Assembly (NCBI GenBank): GCA_031258915.1
Contig: JAIRMD010000124.1
Coordinates: 1 to 5,288 of the forward strand
From: Prevotellaceae bacterium
GTDB lineage: Bacteria > Bacteroidota > Bacteroidia > Bacteroidales > UBA932
Length of the DNA: 5,288 nt
Direction: 5' to 3'
The position numbers and the translations under genes were made by a program. The notes beneath the pieces were generated by a model that saw only the letters and a program-made list of their open reading frames with translations, was not told where the DNA came from and made no database searches. Shown one piece after another: positions 1 through 5,288 of the stretch (positions within the stretch are counted from its first letter, which is position 1; each line of letters opens with the position of its first letter).

Positions 1-1316
1 ACCACCTCCGAGAGCGTACCCTTGAACGGCACCCGCCCGGCGATGCCCTCGGGCACCAGCTTTGTTAAGTCGTCCACCTCCGCCTGAAAGTACCTGTCTT
101 TGGAGCCGTGCTGCATGGCCTCGAGCGACCCCATTCCGCGGTAGGACTTGAATTTTCGGCCGTTGTAGATAATCGTTTCGCCGGGCGATTCCTCCACGCC
201 GGCAAACATCGACCCGGCCATGATGCTATCGGCGCCTGCCGCCAGCGCTTTTACGATGTCGCCGGAGTAGCGGATGCCGCCGTCGGCAATCACGGGAATG
301 CCTGTTCCCTTGAGCGCCTTGGCAACGTCGTAGATGGCGGAGAGCTGCGGCACGCCCACGCCCGCGATGATGCGCGTGGTGCAGATGGAGCCGGGGCCAA
401 TCCCCACCTTTACGGCGTCGGCGCCGGCGGCGGCGAGCAGCAGGGCAGCCTCGGCGGTGGCGGTGTTGCCCACCACCACCTCAATGGCCGGATGCTGCTG
501 CTTTACCTGCCGGAGCAGCTCCACCGCGCCAAGCGTGTGGCCGTGCGCCGTGTCGATGGCGATGGCGTCAACGCCGGCCTCCACCAGCGCGGCCACCCGC
601 TGCATGGCATCGGCGGTAATGCCCACGCCCGCCGCCACCCGCAGCCGACCCATGCTATCCTTGCTCGCGTTAGGGTTATCCTTAATTTTGGTCAAGTCTT
701 TGAACGTAAACAAGCCTTGCAGCGTGTCGTTTTCGGCGTTTACTACCGGCAGCTTTTCTATTTTATGGATGCGGAGAATTTCGGCAGCGCTTTCAAGGTT
801 TTTGAGGTCTTTTTCCGTAATGGTGATGAGCTTTTCGCGCGGCGTCATCACCTCGCAGATAAGGCGGCTCATGTTGTCCTCGAAGCGCAAATCGCGGTTG
901 GTAACAATGCCGGCCAGCTTGCGCTGCCCGCTTACTACCGGAATGCCGCCAATTTTATTTTCTTTCATAATGAGCAGCGCATCGCCCACCGTTTTGTCGG
1001 GGTTGATGGTGAGCGGGTCGTAAATCATGCCATTCTCGGCGCGCTTTACGATGCGCACCTGCGCGGCCTGCTGCTCAATGCTCATGTTTTTGTGAATTAC
1101 GCCAATGCCGCCTTCGCGGGCAATGGCTATGGCCAGCTGAGCCTCCGTTACGGTGTCCATTGCCGCCGACACAATAGGCGCGTTGATGGCAATGCGGCGA
1201 GTAAACCATGTGGCGACCGATACCTCGCGCGGCAGCACCTCCGAGTAGGCCGGCACCAGCAGCACATCATCGAAGGTAAGCCCTTCGTCGGCAGCTCTTT
1301 CTTTATAAAAGGACAT
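1..1316 (-). CDS. guaB: IMP dehydrogenase (partial, C-terminus beyond window edge)
   Basis: Oxidises IMP to XMP with NAD+, the first committed and usually rate-limiting step of GMP synthesis, in the cytoplasm as a tetramer or octamer. Reading from the ATG at 1316-1314 gives 438 complete residues beginning [20 protein letters not shown], a typical IMPDH N-terminus. The catalytic TIM barrel is interrupted at about residues 98-210 by a pair of CBS domains, which in this family bind purine nucleotides and regulate activity. The active-site loop [11 protein letters not shown] places the catalytic cysteine at residue 312. The IMP phosphate-binding ADGGI is at 344-348, and the mobile flap region carries [11 protein letters not shown] at 391-401 and DRYFQ at 407-411. 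Bacterial IMPDH is usually about 490 residues, so roughly 50 C-terminal residues lie beyond position 1. The frame is unbroken. There is no Shine-Dalgarno sequence before the ATG. The gene appears to have its own promoter, although the ABC operon upstream points the same way and could read through. Confidence 0.97.
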   Translation of the reverse strand, partial: MSFYKERAADEGLTFDDVLLVPAYSEVLPREVSVATWFTRRIAINAPIVSAAMDTVTEAQLAIAIAREGGIGVIHKNMSIEQQAAQVRIVKRAENGMIYDPLTINPDKTVGDALLIMKENKIGGIPVVSGQRKLAGIVTNRDLRFEDNMSRLICEVMTPREKLITITEKDLKNLESAAEILRIHKIEKLPVVNAENDTLQGLFTFKDLTKIKDNPNASKDSMGRLRVAAGVGITADAMQRVAALVEAGVDAIAIDTAHGHTLGAVELLRQVKQQHPAIEVVVGNTATAEAALLLAAAGADAVKVGIGPGSICTTRIIAGVGVPQLSAIYDVAKALKGTGIPVIADGGIRYSGDIVKALAAGADSIMAGSMFAGVEESPGETIIYNGRKFKSYRGMGSLEAMQHGSKDRYFQAEVDDLTKLVPEGIAGRVPFKGTLSEV

Positions 1317-1391
1317 GTTCTGTAGCGTTTCTTTGTAGTTAGTAAGCAAGCGGCGCCGGGGCCGTCAAATTTATCGGCAGGTGTACTCCTG

Positions 1392-1399
1392 CAAAGGTA
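1392..1399 (-). promoter_or_regulatory. Predicted guaB promoter, -7 element
   Basis: The minus strand reads TACCTTTG here, an exact match to the Bacteroidota -7 consensus TAnnTTTG, and the next base is C as in the other promoters of this window. No good -33 TTTG lies at the expected distance; the equivalent bases near 1419-1422 read ACCG. Transcription would begin near 1385, giving a leader of about 70 bases. A 5-base-pair hairpin (GCAGG/CCTGC, 1377-1392, loop of 6) sits over the predicted start of the RNA. No known riboswitch was recognised in the leader. Confidence 0.6.
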
Positions 1400-1410
1400 A
1401 ATATTTTGTA

Positions 1411-1429
1411 GAAAATACCGGTAACGGTA
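1411..1429 (-). terminator. Possible weak terminator of the ABC operon, or operator near guaB promoter
   Basis: On the minus strand TACCG, a TTAC loop and CGGTA form a 5-base-pair hairpin followed directly by TTTT, about 100 bases after the permease stop codon. It is short and has a brief T run, so termination would be weak. It also overlaps the expected -33 position of the guaB promoter and contains a tandem TTACCG pair, so it could instead be a protein-binding site. Nothing in the sequence decides between these readings. Confidence 0.25.
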
Positions 1430-1530
1430 AGCGTTTTGGCAGCTAAAAGATGTTGAAATGCGGGGGGTACTCTCCGTAATCTGCGCTACCTGCGTGGGTT
1501 TAGCGATTATGAGCTGCGGGTAATCCCTGC

Positions 1531-2784
1531 CTACTCCGCCCTCATCGCCTCCACCGCCGCAACCTGAATAGCCTTTCGCGCCGGAAAGTAGCCGGCAACT
1601 ATGCCTGCCACCATCAGCACCAGCGTGGCGAGGAGGGCAATGTTCATGTCCACCGTAGGGTTTTTCAGGATAACCCTGCTGTCGCCGCCGCCATTCATGG
1701 CTTCGAGCGCCGCGCTGATGGCCTCCGAAACGCCTATCCCCAGCGCCATGCCAACGTACCCAAACAGGCCGGTGATAAGCATCGACTCCAGCAAAATAAG
1801 GCGAAGTATGGAGGCGGGCGATGCCCCCAGCGCCTTGCGAATGCCAAACTCTCTGGTGCGCTCGCGCACGGTAACGAGCATGATGTTGCTCACGCCCACC
1901 ACGCCCGCCGTGAGCGTCCCGATGCCAATAATCCAAAGAAAGAGCGAGATGCCGTTGAAAATCGACATCGTTTGCAGGTAGTTTGCCATTTGGTTGTGAA
2001 TGCCCACCGCCCGCAGGTCGTTAGGGTCAAAGCGGTGCAGCTCGGCAAATTTTTTGCGCAGCGCAGCGTTAAAGAGCTCATTCTCCTGCCGCGTGTCCAG
2101 CCCGCTGATGGTAAAGCTCACCGAGTTGACGCCGTAGCCACGGTTGAACAGCTGCTGCGCCGTAGAAAACGGGATGTACACCACGATGTCGTTGCCCCAG
2201 CTGCTGTTGAGGTCGTAGACGCCTACCACCTGAAACATTACGCCGAGTATTTTGACGTACTTCCCTACGGGGTCTTCTTCCTTAAACAGCACGGTTTTCA
2301 GGCGTTCGTTGACGAGCGCCACCTTTCGCCTTTCGCGCATGTCCAGCTCGTTGATAAAGCGCCCGCCGGGGCGCACGTCAATGTTGTCAATCGTCCGAAT
2401 GGCGGGATATACGCCGCGCATTTCGCAAAAGGTAAACTCGCTGCCAAACGTAACGTTGCCGCTCTTCCACAAATCGGCGCTTACGTTGCCGGCGCTGGGT
2501 ACGCGCGTCTCCACCAGCTCAACATCCTTGCTGTCGAGCCTGATGCGGCGCCCGTTGGGGAGCCCCTCGAACGGGATGGATATGCGTCCGCCCCACACCT
2601 CCACCGTGTTGGTGGCGCGCCCGGAGAAGTTGGACATCACGCCGTTCTTTAGCCCATTGCCCGCCGAGAGCAAAATAATGAGCATAAAAATCCCCCACGC
2701 CACCGAAAAACCGGTGAGGAACGTACGCAGCTTGTTTTTGCGTATGGTATTAAATATTTCCTGCCAAAGATCGAGGTCAAACAT
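1531..2784 (-). CDS. MacB/FtsX-family ABC transporter permease
   Basis: Inner-membrane permease, probably acting as a homodimer with the ATPase encoded just upstream. The 417 residues show the standard four-helix MacB layout. TM1 is at about 21-42, followed by a periplasmic MacB-type core domain at about 45-270. A C-terminal FtsX domain has TM2 at about 278-302, TM3 at about 328-355 and TM4 at about 381-400. The cytoplasmic stretch VRERTREFGIRKALGA at 306-321 is the family's coupling segment that contacts the ATPase. The C-terminus PARKAIQVAAVEAMRAE (401-417) fits the family's usual ending, PARxAAxxxPxEALRxE. Type VII ABC systems of this kind do mechanotransmission rather than classic channel transport; members export peptides or antibiotics, extract lipoproteins or regulate cell-wall enzymes. 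The substrate cannot be inferred here. No membrane-fusion partner and no second permease are adjacent, although Bacteroidota often encode two. The ATG at 2784-2782 lacks a Shine-Dalgarno sequence; the stop is TAG. Confidence 0.93.
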   Translation of the reverse strand: MFDLDLWQEIFNTIRKNKLRTFLTGFSVAWGIFMLIILLSAGNGLKNGVMSNFSGRATNTVEVWGGRISIPFEGLPNGRRIRLDSKDVELVETRVPSAGNVSADLWKSGNVTFGSEFTFCEMRGVYPAIRTIDNIDVRPGGRFINELDMRERRKVALVNERLKTVLFKEEDPVGKYVKILGVMFQVVGVYDLNSSWGNDIVVYIPFSTAQQLFNRGYGVNSVSFTISGLDTRQENELFNAALRKKFAELHRFDPNDLRAVGIHNQMANYLQTMSIFNGISLFLWIIGIGTLTAGVVGVSNIMLVTVRERTREFGIRKALGASPASILRLILLESMLITGLFGYVGMALGIGVSEAISAALEAMNGGGDSRVILKNPTVDMNIALLATLVLMVAGIVAGYFPARKAIQVAAVEAMRAE

Positions 2785-2800
2785 TAGATTTCAGCTTTCA

Positions 2801-2830
2801 AAAGTCACTAAAAATCACTAAAAATCACTT
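2801..2830. repeat. Three tandem 10-base repeats between ATPase and permease genes
   Basis: The plus strand reads AAAGTCACTA, AAAATCACTA and AAAATCACTT in direct succession, each differing from the middle unit by one base. On the coding strand the units contain TGA and TAG. The repeat covers the last lysine codon and the TGA stop (2827-2825) of the ATPase gene and most of the 40-base spacer before the permease ATG. Such a tract can change copy number by slippage, which would alter the spacer length but not either protein. Confidence 0.85.
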
Positions 2831-3538
2831 TATCCTCTCCGCCTGCGAGATAACGCCTTTACCCTGCTCTACTGCTTCAATCACGCCGTCTTTGATGCGG
2901 ATAATTTTGTCGGTGGCGTCGGCTACGCCGCGCTCGTGGGTAACGATAATCATGGTTATTTGGTTGCTTTTGTTTACATCTCTAAGGATTTGCATCACGT
3001 CGAGCGATGTTTTGCTGTCGAGCGCACCGGTAGGCTCGTCGGCCAGGATGACCTGCGGGCGCGCAATGAGCGCGCGCGCAATGGCGACGCGCTGCTTTTG
3101 CCCGCCCGAAAGCTCGCTGGGCAGATGCTTTGCCCAGCCGCGCAGCCCAAGCCTGTCGAGGTACTCCAGCGCCTGCTGGTTGCGCTTTTTGCGGCTCACC
3201 CCCTGGTAAAACAGCGGCAAGGCTACGTTTTCCATAGCATTTTTGAAGGAGATGAGGTTGAACGACTGAAAAATGAACCCAATCAGGCGGTTGCGCAGCC
3301 CGGCAGCGCGCGTCTCGCTGAGGTTTTTTATCAGCATCCCGTTGAGGTAGAAGCTGCCGCTATCGTAGGTGTCGAGTATGCCAAGTATGTTGAGCAGGGT
3401 CGATTTGCCCGACCCCGATGCCCCCATGATCGACACCAGCTCGCCCCGCTCAATGCTCAGGTTTACGCCCTTGAGCACGTGCAGCGGCGCTCCGCTGTAG
3501 TAGGTCTTGTTGAGGTTGTGCAGCGCTATCATTTGCAT
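2825..3538 (-). CDS. ABC transporter ATP-binding protein, MacB/LolD-like
   Basis: Cytoplasmic ATPase that powers the permease encoded 40 bases downstream. All nucleotide-binding motifs are present within the 237 residues: Walker A GASGSGKST at 39-47, Q-loop glutamine 91 in FIFQSFNL, signature LSGGQ at 143-147, Walker B VILADEP at 163-169 with catalytic glutamate 168, D-loop ALDS at 172-175 and H-loop histidine 201. Length and the FIFQSFNL and ADEPTGALDSKTS wording place it in the MacB/LolD/FtsE-like branch, the usual partner of MacB-type permeases. The N-terminus reads MQM, so translation could begin at 3538 or at 3532; neither has a Shine-Dalgarno sequence and the upstream one is reported. 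It is the first gene of a two-gene operon driven from the divergent promoter region. The substrate is unknown. Confidence 0.95.
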   Translation of the reverse strand: MQMIALHNLNKTYYSGAPLHVLKGVNLSIERGELVSIMGASGSGKSTLLNILGILDTYDSGSFYLNGMLIKNLSETRAAGLRNRLIGFIFQSFNLISFKNAMENVALPLFYQGVSRKKRNQQALEYLDRLGLRGWAKHLPSELSGGQKQRVAIARALIARPQVILADEPTGALDSKTSLDVMQILRDVNKSNQITMIIVTHERGVADATDKIIRIKDGVIEAVEQGKGVISQAERIK

Positions 3539-3597
3539 TTGGGCAAGCTAATTTAAAGTGAGAATAAGTAGATCATATTGCTATAGTAACAGGGTGG

Positions 3598-3631
3598 CAA
3601 AAGTAGTAAAAAATTGTACATGTTGGCGAAA
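3598..3631 (-). promoter_or_regulatory. Predicted promoter of the ABC transporter operon
   Basis: On the minus strand TACTTTTG at 3605-3598 matches the Bacteroidota -7 consensus exactly and is followed by C. A near-consensus -33 element, TTTCG against the expected TTTG, is at 3631-3627 with a 21-base spacer. Transcription would start near 3590, leaving about 50 bases before the ATPase ATG. The element lies within the same stretch as the promoter of the divergent peptidase gene. Confidence 0.6.
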
Positions 3632-3644
3632 TATGCTACATTTG
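3613..3644 (+). promoter_or_regulatory. Predicted promoter of the M16 peptidase gene
   Basis: TACATTTG at 3637-3644 is an exact match to TAnnTTTG and is followed by C. ATTG at 3613-3616 serves as a -33 element (consensus TTTG) 20 bases upstream. The RNA would start near 3651, at a run of eight T, about 18 bases before the ATG at 3669. Because this promoter lies inside a longer open frame that begins at 3558, it argues for the later start codon. Confidence 0.65.
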
Positions 3645-3668
3645 CGCTACTTTTTTTTAGCAGCAACC

Positions 3669-4889
3669 ATGGAAATTGAAACGCTTACGCTACCCAACGG
3701 GCTGCGCTTTGCGCACAAGCGGGTAAAATCGGCGGTGGCCTACTGCGGGCTGACCATCAACGCCGGCACGCGCGACGAGCTGGAGCATGAGCACGGCATG
3801 GCGCACTTTTTGGAGCACGTGCTGTTTAAGGGCACAAAAAATCGCAACTCGCTACAAATAAGCACTATGCTTGAGAGTCAGGGTGGCGACCTGAACGCAT
3901 TTACGGCAAAGGAAGAGACGGTTGTGCACGCCGTAGCGCTCCGCCGCGACCTGAGCAAAACATTTGACATTATTTCCGACATTACCTTCAACTCGATTTT
4001 TCCGCCAGCAGAGCTCGAAAAAGAGAAAGACGTGGTGCGCGACGAAATCAACCTGTACCGCGACAGCCCCTCGGAGCTCATTTTCGACGAGTTCGAGGAG
4101 CTGATGTTCCCCGCGTCGAGCTTGGGGCGCAGCATACTGGGGAGCGCCAAAAGCCTGCGCAACTTTTCGCAGGAGCGGGTGCGCAGCTTTGTCAACCGCT
4201 GCTACACCACCGACCAGATGGTATTTTCGTCGGTAGGGCGCTTCGGCGTCGAGCAACTGGCGAAGCTGGCGGAGAGGTACTTTGCGCACCTGCCGCGCAG
4301 CAACACCCAGCGCCAAAGGGGGCAAATACCCGGCTACAGCGTCTTCCGAAAGGTAAGCCGGAAGTCAACCTATCAGGCGCACTGCCTGCTGGGCAACCGC
4401 ACCTTTGGCTACACGCACGGCAACCGCTTTGCGCTGTACCTGCTGGTGAACCTGCTGGGCGGGCCAAGCCAAAACTCACGGCTAAGCCTTGCGCTGCGCG
4501 AAACGCACGGGCTGGCGTACGGCGTAGAGGTCGCCTCGATGCTCTACGCCGACTGCGGAGCGGCAACCATCTACTTTGGCACCGAAAAAAACGCCGTCGA
4601 AAAATGCCTGAGCGTGGTGAACGAAGAGCTGGAAAAGCTGCGCTGCGGCAAGCTCTCCGCCACCCAGCTAAGGTGCGCAAAAAAGCAGCTGCTGGGGCAA
4701 ATGATCATCGGCGCGGAGAGCAACGAGCACACCATGCTGGGCATCGGCAAAAGCCTGCTCGCCTACGGCAAAATCGACCCCCCAAAAGAGGTGGAGGAGC
4801 GCATCCGAGCCGTTACCGCCGAGCAAATACAGGCGCTTGCGTGCGAAGTATTCAACCCGGAAAGCCTTTCATCGCTGGTTTACGAGTGA
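3669..4889 (+). CDS. M16-family zinc metallopeptidase (processing-protease type)
   Basis: Predicted zinc-dependent peptidase of 406 residues, the usual size of single-chain bacterial relatives of the mitochondrial processing peptidase. The N-terminal catalytic domain (about 10-160) contains the inverted zinc motif HFLEH at 46-50, giving zinc ligands His46 and His50 and catalytic Glu49. Glu126 in VVRDEINLYRDSP is the third zinc ligand, at the spacing seen in processing-peptidase beta subunits. The C-terminal M16 domain (about 165-340) has RETHGLAYGV at 277-286, whose Arg and Tyr help position substrate in this family. The enzyme should therefore be active, not a degenerate partner. M16 enzymes act as homo- or heterodimeric clamshells on short unfolded peptides; no second M16 gene is visible here. 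No signal peptide is seen, so it is probably cytoplasmic. The frame is open back to 3558, but the earlier ATGs at 3558 and 3633 lie upstream of or inside the predicted promoter, and homology begins at MEIETLTLPNGL. The physiological substrate is unknown. Confidence 0.93.
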   Translation: MEIETLTLPNGLRFAHKRVKSAVAYCGLTINAGTRDELEHEHGMAHFLEHVLFKGTKNRNSLQISTMLESQGGDLNAFTAKEETVVHAVALRRDLSKTFDIISDITFNSIFPPAELEKEKDVVRDEINLYRDSPSELIFDEFEELMFPASSLGRSILGSAKSLRNFSQERVRSFVNRCYTTDQMVFSSVGRFGVEQLAKLAERYFAHLPRSNTQRQRGQIPGYSVFRKVSRKSTYQAHCLLGNRTFGYTHGNRFALYLLVNLLGGPSQNSRLSLALRETHGLAYGVEVASMLYADCGAATIYFGTEKNAVEKCLSVVNEELEKLRCGKLSATQLRCAKKQLLGQMIIGAESNEHTMLGIGKSLLAYGKIDPPKEVEERIRAVTAEQIQALACEVFNPESLSSLVYE

Positions 4890-4923
4890 TGATGCATATT
4901 TTTTTCAGCCTCCGGTTAGGTGC

Positions 4924-4945
4924 AAAGGCCGCTTCGACGGCTTTT
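4924..4945 (+). terminator. Possible intrinsic terminator of the peptidase gene
   Basis: AAAGGCCG and CGGCTTTT pair as an 8-base-pair stem with one G-U pair, closed by the loop CTTCGA, starting 35 bases after the peptidase stop codon. The T run is only four bases and is itself part of the stem, so this is a modest candidate. Its A- and T-flanked symmetry would also allow it to work on the opposite strand. Confidence 0.4.
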
Positions 4946-5024
4946 GGAGCGCCAGCCACAGCATCGGCATCTGCAATACCATTTTTTCATAGCACCTCAA
5001 AAAAAGATTTTCCCCAAAAAGTAT

Positions 5025-5032
5025 TACTTTTG
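5025..5032 (+). promoter_or_regulatory. Predicted promoter -7 element firing into the inverted repeat
   Basis: TACTTTTG matches the Bacteroidota consensus TAnnTTTG exactly, is followed by C, and sits in an A/T-rich context typical of such promoters. The -33 region near 5001-5005 is an A run rather than TTTG, so that half is weak. Transcription would start near 5039, about 13 bases before the inverted repeat. It may belong to a gene beyond 5288 or drive an RNA made of the repeat itself. Confidence 0.5.
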
Positions 5033-5051
5033 CCCAACCCCCCTTAATCAA

Positions 5052-5287
5052 TATACTGCACGCGGGCAGGTTTTGCGCATTGCCCTTTAGGGCATTCATA
5101 TCAGTAGAAAAAGCGTATGATGCGTCCCCGTTCCCCGTAGGGGAACAACGTCAGCAGAGAAACGCCTGACATTGATGTTGTTCCCCTACGGGGAACGGGG
5201 GAGGCCGGTGGCCGACATTTTTCTACTGATATGCTTCCCCTACGGGGAAGCGCCACTACTGCGCAAAACCTGCCCGCGTGCAGTATA
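5052..5287. mobile_element. 236-base compound inverted repeat, MITE-like
   Basis: Almost the whole segment folds on itself. The outer arms 5052-5079 and 5260-5287 are perfect reverse complements over 28 bases. Middle arms 5097-5112 and 5218-5233 match over 16 bases, and inner arms 5126-5149 and 5177-5200 over 24 bases. A small GTCAG/CTGAC pair at 5150-5154 and 5166-5170 closes around an 11-base loop. Between the arms are unmatched bulges (5080-5096 against 5234-5259, and 5113-5125 against 5201-5217). If the outermost TA of each arm is a target duplication, the element proper is 5054-5285, beginning TACTGCACG and ending CGTGCAGTA. A TA target is characteristic of IS630/Tc1-mariner-type transposases and their miniature derivatives. 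There is no room for a transposase and no protein frame worth calling. The structure is read directly from the sequence; the mobile-element interpretation is inference. Alternatives are a structured RNA gene or a protein-binding palindrome cluster. Confidence 0.7.
5081..5250. repeat. Four local palindromes spaced about 50 bases apart
   Basis: Inside the large inverted repeat are four short hairpins. Three share the core TTCCCC-(GTA or TAC)-GGGGAA, at 5131-5145, 5181-5195 and 5235-5249; the first two extend to a 7-base-pair GTTCCCC/GGGGAAC stem (5130-5146, 5180-5196) and the third to CTTCCCC/GGGGAAG (5234-5250). The fourth, TGCCCT-TT-AGGGCA at 5081-5094, resembles them with a different core. 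Their centres are separated by about 50, 50 and 54 bases. The inner pair belongs to the 24-base arms and can pair either locally or with each other; the outer pair sit in the bulges and only form local hairpins. Confidence 0.85.
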
Positions 5288-5288
5288 A

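Larger units (their letters stand above)
4890..5051. other. Non-coding stretch after the peptidase gene
   Basis: Part of a 399-base gene-free region that continues into the inverted repeat. It starts with the last bases of the peptidase reading frame's surroundings (GATGCAT and a T run), then holds a hairpin that could terminate transcription, then an A/T-rich stretch from about 4981 leading into a promoter. A 64-codon minus-strand open frame crosses 4905-5099 but shows no recognisable domain and begins inside the inverted repeat, so I do not call it as a gene. Confidence 0.7.

Noticed and set aside
108..1325. Long 405-codon plus-strand open frame opposite guaB
   Set aside because: It is antisense to an unmistakable IMP dehydrogenase for nearly its entire length, has no recognisable domain, and results from the codon bias of the true gene.
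1317..1391. Purine-type riboswitch in the guaB leader
   Set aside because: The leader is only about 70 bases and shows only a 5-base-pair hairpin; no conserved aptamer core was recognised.
1972..2652. Plus-strand open frames opposite the permease, and similar ones opposite the ATPase (2936-3556)
   Set aside because: They are shadows of well-supported membrane-protein and ATPase genes; their translations are low-complexity without motifs.
4192..4680. 162-codon minus-strand open frame opposite the M16 peptidase
   Set aside because: Arginine-, alanine- and serine-rich shadow translation; the opposite strand carries complete zinc-peptidase motifs.
4905..5099. 64-codon minus-strand open frame in the intergenic region
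   Set aside because: It begins inside the inverted repeat and crosses the predicted terminator and promoter; no domain, membrane segment or start signal supports it.
5126..5250. CRISPR-like repeats, because the TTCCCC/GGGGAA hairpins resemble some type I-E repeats
   Set aside because: Only about 15-17 bases recur, the copies are arranged as arms of a larger inverted repeat, the intervening sequences are partly complementary to each other rather than unrelated spacers, and no cas gene is present.
5052..5287. Integron attC site or Rho-independent terminator
   Set aside because: No attC core-site motifs are visible, and the hairpin is not followed by a T run within the window.

Overview
The window looks like chromosomal DNA from a member of the Bacteroidota, probably Bacteroidales-like. 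Four sites match the Bacteroidota -7 promoter consensus TAnnTTTG, each followed by C. None of the four start codons has a Shine-Dalgarno sequence, which is normal for this phylum. The proteins read as ordinary Bacteroidota housekeeping genes. The coding DNA is moderately GC-rich and the intergenic promoters are AT-rich. This assignment is inference; no 16S or marker comparison was possible.

Layout. Positions 1-1316 (minus) hold guaB, IMP dehydrogenase, cut by the window edge so that roughly the last 50 residues are missing. A 214-base gap carries its promoter. Positions 1531-2784 (minus) encode a MacB/FtsX-type ABC permease, and 2825-3538 (minus) encode its ATPase. These two form an operon with a 40-base spacer that contains a 10-base tandem repeat. 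Positions 3539-3668 are a compact divergent promoter region. Positions 3669-4889 (plus) encode an M16-family zinc peptidase with an intact active site. Positions 4890-5288 have no credible gene: they hold a possible terminator, a good plus-strand promoter, and a 236-base compound inverted repeat running almost to the window edge.

How the genes relate. guaB makes XMP for guanine nucleotide synthesis and seems to have its own promoter. The ATPase and permease should assemble into one inner-membrane complex that is powered from the cytoplasm and acts on a periplasmic or membrane substrate. The M16 peptidase is transcribed the opposite way from a promoter interleaved with that of the transporter. 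I see no evidence that the three units share a pathway.

The most unusual part is the right end. A nested, bulged inverted repeat has 28-base perfect outer arms (the outermost TA on each side may be a target duplication) and four local palindromes spaced about 50 bases apart. It looks like a miniature inverted-repeat element (MITE-like) sitting just downstream of a promoter. No multi-gene defence or otherwise novel protein system is visible in this window.
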